Positions 41,091-44,887 of a stretch of DNA of 44,887 bases are shown here, piece by piece. Under the pieces are notes generated by a model. The model was not told the DNA's origin. It did no database searches and worked only from the letters and a program-made list of their open reading frames with translations. The stretch covers positions 1 to 44,887 of the forward strand of contig JAIETJ010000138.1 in assembly GCA_019745275.1 (NCBI GenBank). Reading direction: 5' to 3'. How positions within the stretch are numbered: the stretch's first letter is position 1; each line of letters starts with the position of its first letter. Origin of the DNA: Pseudomonadaceae bacterium (GTDB lineage: Bacteria; Pseudomonadota; Gammaproteobacteria; Pseudomonadales; Pseudomonadaceae). A program made the position numbers and the translations under genes.

Positions 41091-43328
41091 TTAACCTGCA
41101 CTGGCGGGTTTTTCTTGTGCGCGGTTGCGCTTGATTTGCCGGCGGCGAAAGATGCCGCCCGCCAGCACACTCAAGGCTGCCAAGAATGCCCAGCGGTAAT
41201 CCGTAAAGGCTTCGCGCAGGGCGGTGGCGCGGTACTGCCAGAGGTGTTCGCGGGCGCCAGCGAAGTCGGGCTCGGGGCAATTACGGGCAAAGTTGGCCGC
41301 CCACGGCACGAGCGCGCCTTGCGCCGTGTAGCGCAGGTAATAACGGCGGGCACCGGCAGAGTCGGTGTCGATTAACCAACTGCTGGCCTGACACAAGCTG
41401 GCGGCGAAGGCTTGGCTGCGCGCCGGCAGCAGGTCGGCAGCTTGGTTGGCCAGTTCGGCCGCCACTGCTCGGTAGTGAAAACGCTGGTTGGGCTGCGCCT
41501 GGCTGGCGTCTTGGCGCTGCGCTTCGCCGGCGCTGGGGAAGTTGGCAGCGGGCGGCGGGCCGAAGGGGGCATAGTCACTGTTGCCGTCGAGGCTATAGCT
41601 GCCGTCGACGAAGGCGAAGTCGGGTGACATTTCGTAACCGAGCAACTCCATGCCCTGATGCCGGGCCAGCTCGGCGGCAGCATACAAGGCTTGCGCCCGA
41701 CTAATCCGGTCCCAGCCCTGAGTGGCGGCGCGGCGTGCGGAACCATAGTCGCGAGCGGCTTGTTGCAGTTGTGGGCTGTCGAAATAGGCGGGTGCTTCGT
41801 CGTAACGCTCGGCGCGTAGCAGGCGTCGGCCGAGTAACTCGCGCAGGCGTGCGGCTACAGGGCGTGGCTGGTAGTTGTCGATTTCTGCCTGGCTGAGCGC
41901 TGGCGGTGCGGCTACTTCGGCGTCGACATAGACTTTTAGTTCATCGAGGCTGAGCACACGCTCGGCCACCACGGCGCTGTCCAGCCAATAGATTTCGCCG
42001 CTGCTATACAGTTGGGTAAAGGCCGCCAGATAGTCGCCACTGTTCAGCGCCAGTAATGCGCTCTCGGCCTCGACCCGGCAATGCGGTTTGAGTTGCTCGT
42101 GGTCGCCAACCTCGTTGCTGCGCCAGCCCCAGTCTTCATCCTGCGGGAAGGCTTTGGCGGCCTTGGCATAGGCGGCGCTGGCCGCGGCCGGATCGCCAGC
42201 GCGCAGGGCCAACTTGGCCCGCAGCCACCAGGCCAAACCGCTGTCGCCAGCATGGGTGAGTAAGCCTGCGGCGTTGTCGTATTGGCCGACTTGATAACTG
42301 AGCGCGGCGAGGCGGTCTACATTCGCTAGGTTAGCAATGTCGCTGCGCAGCAGTAATTGCACCAGCCGTTGTTCGGTCGGCGATGGACCTTCATAGGACC
42401 AACCGGCATGGCTGATTAAATAGGCGGTGAGCAATTGCTGCACCTGTAGCTCGGGCAGCAGGCTGAGCAGTTGCGGCTCGGGCATGCGCGCTAACTCGCC
42501 GGCGAGCATTTTTAGCGAGCTGTAACCGCCCATCGAGCCTTGCTGTAACTGACTGGCATACAGCTCGATCGCTCCGCTCCAGTCGCCTTGGCTTTTGGCG
42601 ATGCGGGCTTGTTCGCCGAGGCTGGCCAGGCGCAAGTCCAGCGGGTCGGCAAAGCCTGCGTCGGCGAGGCTGCGTACCAATACTAAGTTGCTGCGTGCGC
42701 TGGCGGCGGCCTCAGGTGCTAGCGCAAGGGCTGCGGCTGGTTGGCCGTCGTCGTCAGTGGCCGGTGGGAAGCTGGTATAGGTGGCTAGGCGTGCCAGCGA
42801 GTAAGCCGCCCAGGTGCTGCGCAATGGCCGTTCGGCCGCCGGCAAGGCCAGCAGACGCTGAAAATACTCGCTGGCTAGGGCGTCTTCACCTTGGGCAAAG
42901 GCCACTGCGCCGGCGGTATACAGGCGCAGTTCTGCCGGTAAAGCGGCACCTTGGCGTTCGGCTTGGCGGGCATCGGTGAGTTGCCGCAGTTGGGCGATTA
43001 ACGCGGCCTGCTCGGCCGGTAGTTGGCTTTGTTCGACGTGCTCGCGCATCTCTAAATTGTCGTGAAAGCGATCGGCCCAATACTCGACGTCAACTTGTAT
43101 GACCGCAGGGTTGGTGGCTGTCGCCGGGTTGCTCGGGGCGAGGTTGGCGGGTGCGAGGCGACTGAGTTCAAAGGCAAAGTTGCTCTCGGGCAGCTCATTT
43201 AAGCTCAGTGCCCGGTCGTTTAATAAGCGCAATGGAAAGTCTGGGCCGCAGGCGTGCACCGGTGCTAGCGGCAAACACAGGCCTAGGCTCAGGCCGAGCA
43301 GCGGACGACGCCAGTTAGAGGTTGGCAC
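41091..43328 (-). CDS. Large exported helical-repeat protein of unknown function
   Basis: I do not recognise a named family for this 745-residue protein. It has a signal peptide (LLGLSLGLCLPLAPVHA) followed by CGPDFPLRLLNDRALSL, a motif seen at the N terminus of related hypothetical proteins. Most of the protein is alpha-helical with TPR/Sel1-like character (for example AVAFAQGEDALASEYFQRLLALP and AKLALRAGDPAAASAAYAKAAKAFPQD). A single membrane helix near the end (FLAALSVLAGGIF) is followed by a basic tail (RRRQIKRNRAQEK), giving a periplasmic domain anchored at its C terminus. The start is GTG at 43328 with AAGGAG 8 bases upstream. It overlaps the DUF3142 gene by 14 bp, so the two are coupled. 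Confidence 0.83.
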   Translation of the reverse strand: MPTSNWRRPLLGLSLGLCLPLAPVHACGPDFPLRLLNDRALSLNELPESNFAFELSRLAPANLAPSNPATATNPAVIQVDVEYWADRFHDNLEMREHVEQSQLPAEQAALIAQLRQLTDARQAERQGAALPAELRLYTAGAVAFAQGEDALASEYFQRLLALPAAERPLRSTWAAYSLARLATYTSFPPATDDDGQPAAALALAPEAAASARSNLVLVRSLADAGFADPLDLRLASLGEQARIAKSQGDWSGAIELYASQLQQGSMGGYSSLKMLAGELARMPEPQLLSLLPELQVQQLLTAYLISHAGWSYEGPSPTEQRLVQLLLRSDIANLANVDRLAALSYQVGQYDNAAGLLTHAGDSGLAWWLRAKLALRAGDPAAASAAYAKAAKAFPQDEDWGWRSNEVGDHEQLKPHCRVEAESALLALNSGDYLAAFTQLYSSGEIYWLDSAVVAERVLSLDELKVYVDAEVAAPPALSQAEIDNYQPRPVAARLRELLGRRLLRAERYDEAPAYFDSPQLQQAARDYGSARRAATQGWDRISRAQALYAAAELARHQGMELLGYEMSPDFAFVDGSYSLDGNSDYAPFGPPPAANFPSAGEAQRQDASQAQPNQRFHYRAVAAELANQAADLLPARSQAFAASLCQASSWLIDTDSAGARRYYLRYTAQGALVPWAANFARNCPEPDFAGAREHLWQYRATALREAFTDYRWAFLAALSVLAGGIFRRRQIKRNRAQEKPASAG

Positions 43329-44511
43329 TTAAAGCTCCTTGATTAATCTTTGCGCAGCGCGCCCAGCCGAGCGCCAGTTGTTGCCCGGCAGCCAGTTGGC
43401 CGGGGGTTTGACGCTGCCAGATTAAGCCGTTGTGGCTGCGTTGCAAGCGATAGCCGCCAACCGCGTCGGCGCTGTCACAGTGCTCGGCGGTTACTTCGAT
43501 CTGCTCGGGCAAATCGGCACTTAGATTGCCGTTATTGTGCAAGCTCAGTTCGCTGAGCGCGCCGGATTGGGCAATCTGCAGTTGCAAGTCTGCGCGTAGC
43601 GGCTGAGCGCTGGCCACTGCCAGCAAAGTGCGCAGCGGCCAGGCGCGGCGATCACCGGCCAGCGGCAAACGGAACCAAATCAGCCCGGCCAGTTGCTCAG
43701 GCGGTGCCTGTTGCAGGGTATGGATCAGCTCGGCGACTTGCTGTGGTTCGGCTTGCAGCTCGCGGCGTGGCGCTCGGCTGTTTAACGGCGCCTCGCTCTC
43801 AATCAATGGCGCACCACTCGGGCGGTCGAGCAGCGCCACGCCATAGGCCGGCAAGGCCAGATAGAAGGGTTTCGGGCTGCGCTTGGCATAGGCCCGCGCC
43901 CATTGCTCGGCGGCTTGCGGGTTGAACAGCCCGTGGCCGGGATTGCTCACCGCATGCACTTGCAGCACCGAACTGTCGACGTTGGCCAGGAGCTTTTCTA
44001 GTTGCGGGCTGGCGAGCCAAGCGGGCAGGGCGGTGATGCTGAGCTTGAGTTGGGCCGGTAATGCTTGGCGCAGTGTTGTCAGCAGCTCGGCATAGGCGGG
44101 CAAGCGGGCCGTGGCGCAGTCGTGATCCAACTCCAGCCCCGTCACGGTTATCCCGGCGGCCTGCCAGTCAGTCAGCATTTGCTGGATATGTTTACCGATG
44201 GTGTCGCCATCCAGTTGCGCCAGTTGGCCATCCAAACGCACCACGGCAATCACCGGTCGGCCATCGGCCTTGAGCATGGCTGGGTCAATGCGCGCACGGG
44301 TCCAGCCCTCTTGCGGCTGCGCTTGCAGGGCCAAGACGCGCAAACTGGAAAACTGCGCCCGACTTTGCGCCAACGCCTCGGCATGGGCCGGCTGCCATTG
44401 GCGCTGCCAGATATACAGCTGCTGGTCGAACACCTTGAGCGGTGCGGCTGGCTCGCAGGCGCTCAAGCTAAGCAGCAGCAAAAGACCGAGTAGGCGAGCG
44501 CAGGCGGACAT
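43315..44511 (-). CDS. DUF3142 lipoprotein
   Basis: A 398-residue predicted lipoprotein (signal ARLLGLLLLLSLSAC, Cys about residue 19). The rest matches DUF3142: VFDQQLYIWQRQW near the start, a barrel-like region with VTGLELDHDC, LSITALPAWL and HAVSNPGHG, and a C-terminal beta domain. The pattern of acidic residues in a TIM-barrel-like frame (LELDHDCA) is reminiscent of glycoside hydrolases, but no catalytic role is shown. GGAGCCGTC precedes the ATG. It is the first gene of a two-gene operon with the large helical-repeat protein, overlapping it by 14 bp. The pair seems to act together in the envelope. Confidence 0.88.
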   Translation of the reverse strand: MSACARLLGLLLLLSLSACEPAAPLKVFDQQLYIWQRQWQPAHAEALAQSRAQFSSLRVLALQAQPQEGWTRARIDPAMLKADGRPVIAVVRLDGQLAQLDGDTIGKHIQQMLTDWQAAGITVTGLELDHDCATARLPAYAELLTTLRQALPAQLKLSITALPAWLASPQLEKLLANVDSSVLQVHAVSNPGHGLFNPQAAEQWARAYAKRSPKPFYLALPAYGVALLDRPSGAPLIESEAPLNSRAPRRELQAEPQQVAELIHTLQQAPPEQLAGLIWFRLPLAGDRRAWPLRTLLAVASAQPLRADLQLQIAQSGALSELSLHNNGNLSADLPEQIEVTAEHCDSADAVGGYRLQRSHNGLIWQRQTPGQLAAGQQLALGWARCAKINQGALSANL

Positions 44512-44572
44512 GACGGCTCCAGATACATGCGCCTAATAAAAAGGCTCTGTACCAGTTACGTGTTGAAGTGTG

Positions 44573-44686
44573 AGGGTCGGGTTATGCTTGGAACGCGGTT
44601 TGCCGGTCGAGCGCTATGGTGGGTTACGTGGCGCACACATTGAACTGTGGATTTTCAAACTTTGTCCTGCGTCACTAACCGACCCT
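44573..44686. repeat. 114-bp element bounded by AGGGTCGGGTTA and TAACCGACCCT
   Basis: The ends at 44573-44584 and 44676-44686 are inverted repeats of each other with one base fewer on the right. The interior is non-coding. This resembles small decayed intergenic mobile or REP-like elements. It does not match the elements at 10274 or 28218. Confidence 0.5.
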
Positions 44687-44725
44687 ACAAAAGCTGTGTG
44701 CAACATATCACTGGTTCATAGCCAC

Positions 44726-44751
44726 AAAAAACCCGGCCAAGGCCGGGTTTT
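44726..44751 (-). terminator. Terminator of glyA
   Basis: AAACCCGGCC (44729-44738) pairs with GGCCGGGTTT (44741-44750) around AA. On the minus strand it is followed by a run of T (opposite the As at 44726-44730), so it ends the glyA transcript about 20 bp after the stop. The T run on the other strand is shorter. Confidence 0.92.
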
Positions 44752-44770
44752 CGTTGCTGCCGAGTGTGCC

Positions 44771-44887
44771 TTAGTTGCCGTAAACCGGGAACTTAGCGCA
44801 AACGGCTTTAACTTGCTCACGCACGCGATCGATCACGCTGTCGTTGCTCAGGTCGGCCAAGATCTCACAGATCCAGCCAGCCAGTGC
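44771..44887 (-). CDS. glyA: Serine hydroxymethyltransferase (GlyA), C-terminal 38 residues
   Basis: Only the last 38 codons are in the window; the 5' part lies beyond the right edge. The translated end, [12 protein letters not shown] followed by [17 protein letters not shown], matches the C terminus of serine hydroxymethyltransferase, where LAGWI(C/A) and FPVY are conserved. The enzyme interconverts serine and glycine using tetrahydrofolate and pyridoxal phosphate. Most Pseudomonas have more than one glyA; the neighbourhood suggests the PA4602-like copy. A strong terminator follows. Confidence 0.88.
   Translation of the reverse strand, partial: ALAGWICEILADLSNDSVIDRVREQVKAVCAKFPVYGN

Larger units (their letters stand above)
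44512..44770. other. 259-bp intergenic region with an imperfect palindromic element
   Basis: Between the DUF3142 gene start and the glyA stop. It holds the promoter of the DUF3142 operon, the palindromic element at 44573-44686 and the glyA terminator. No small gene is apparent. Confidence 0.6.

Overview
The window looks like a chromosomal segment of a GC-rich gammaproteobacterium, most likely a Pseudomonas sensu lato. The protein families and their lengths fit, and the order glyA, PilZ (MapZ-like), radA, mscL, fpr matches, from memory, the PAO1 neighbourhood PA4602-PA4615. No rRNA, tRNA, CRISPR array, transposase or phage gene was seen. Genes are dense and on both strands. The only partial gene is glyA at the right edge.

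Layout. 1-3640: a NYN-domain protein, a DEDDh exonuclease, an RhlE-type DEAD-box helicase and a lipoprotein with six tandem 20-residue repeats. 3670-9540: a response regulator with a CheC-like phosphatase domain plus a PAS protein, a BaiN/HI0933-type flavoprotein, a membrane diguanylate cyclase and a DUF945 protein. 9680-20000: a GNAT acetyltransferase, TesB and a HAD phosphatase, a FATP-type acyl-CoA synthetase divergent from an AraC regulator, YpfJ, a PhzF-like protein, a small membrane protein, a DUF4136 lipoprotein, TrmA and YajL. 20114-21709: a chemoreceptor.

21977-28217 is a compact molybdenum-hydroxylase operon. It encodes a Tat-exported molybdopterin subunit, a 2Fe-2S subunit, a three-haem cytochrome c, XdhC and a MocA-type nucleotidyltransferase. 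It has no FAD subunit, so electrons probably leave the 2Fe-2S subunit through the cytochrome. The junction of the first two genes carries a diverged 90-bp direct repeat that looks like a recombination scar. A 222-bp MITE-like element with terminal inverted repeats follows the operon.

28444-38071 holds rlmG and fpr (divergent), then a four-gene minus-strand operon inserted between fpr and mscL. The operon encodes a receiver-DUF3369-GGDEF(degenerate)-EAL response regulator, two paralogous periplasmic-binding lipoproteins of the branched-chain amino-acid type, and a Cache/HAMP/PAS histidine kinase. No ABC permease or ATPase is nearby. The arrangement suggests a ligand-sensing pathway that controls c-di-GMP breakdown, and it is the best candidate here for an undescribed system.

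38179-44887: a DUF465 protein with a Cys-rich tail behind a perfect FNR/ANR-type site, a CopD-like membrane protein, radA, mapZ, a two-gene envelope operon (DUF3142 lipoprotein plus a large helical-repeat protein), an intergenic palindromic element, and the 3' end of glyA with its terminator. Three c-di-GMP proteins occur in the window: the GGDEF enzyme, the EAL regulator and the PilZ receptor.
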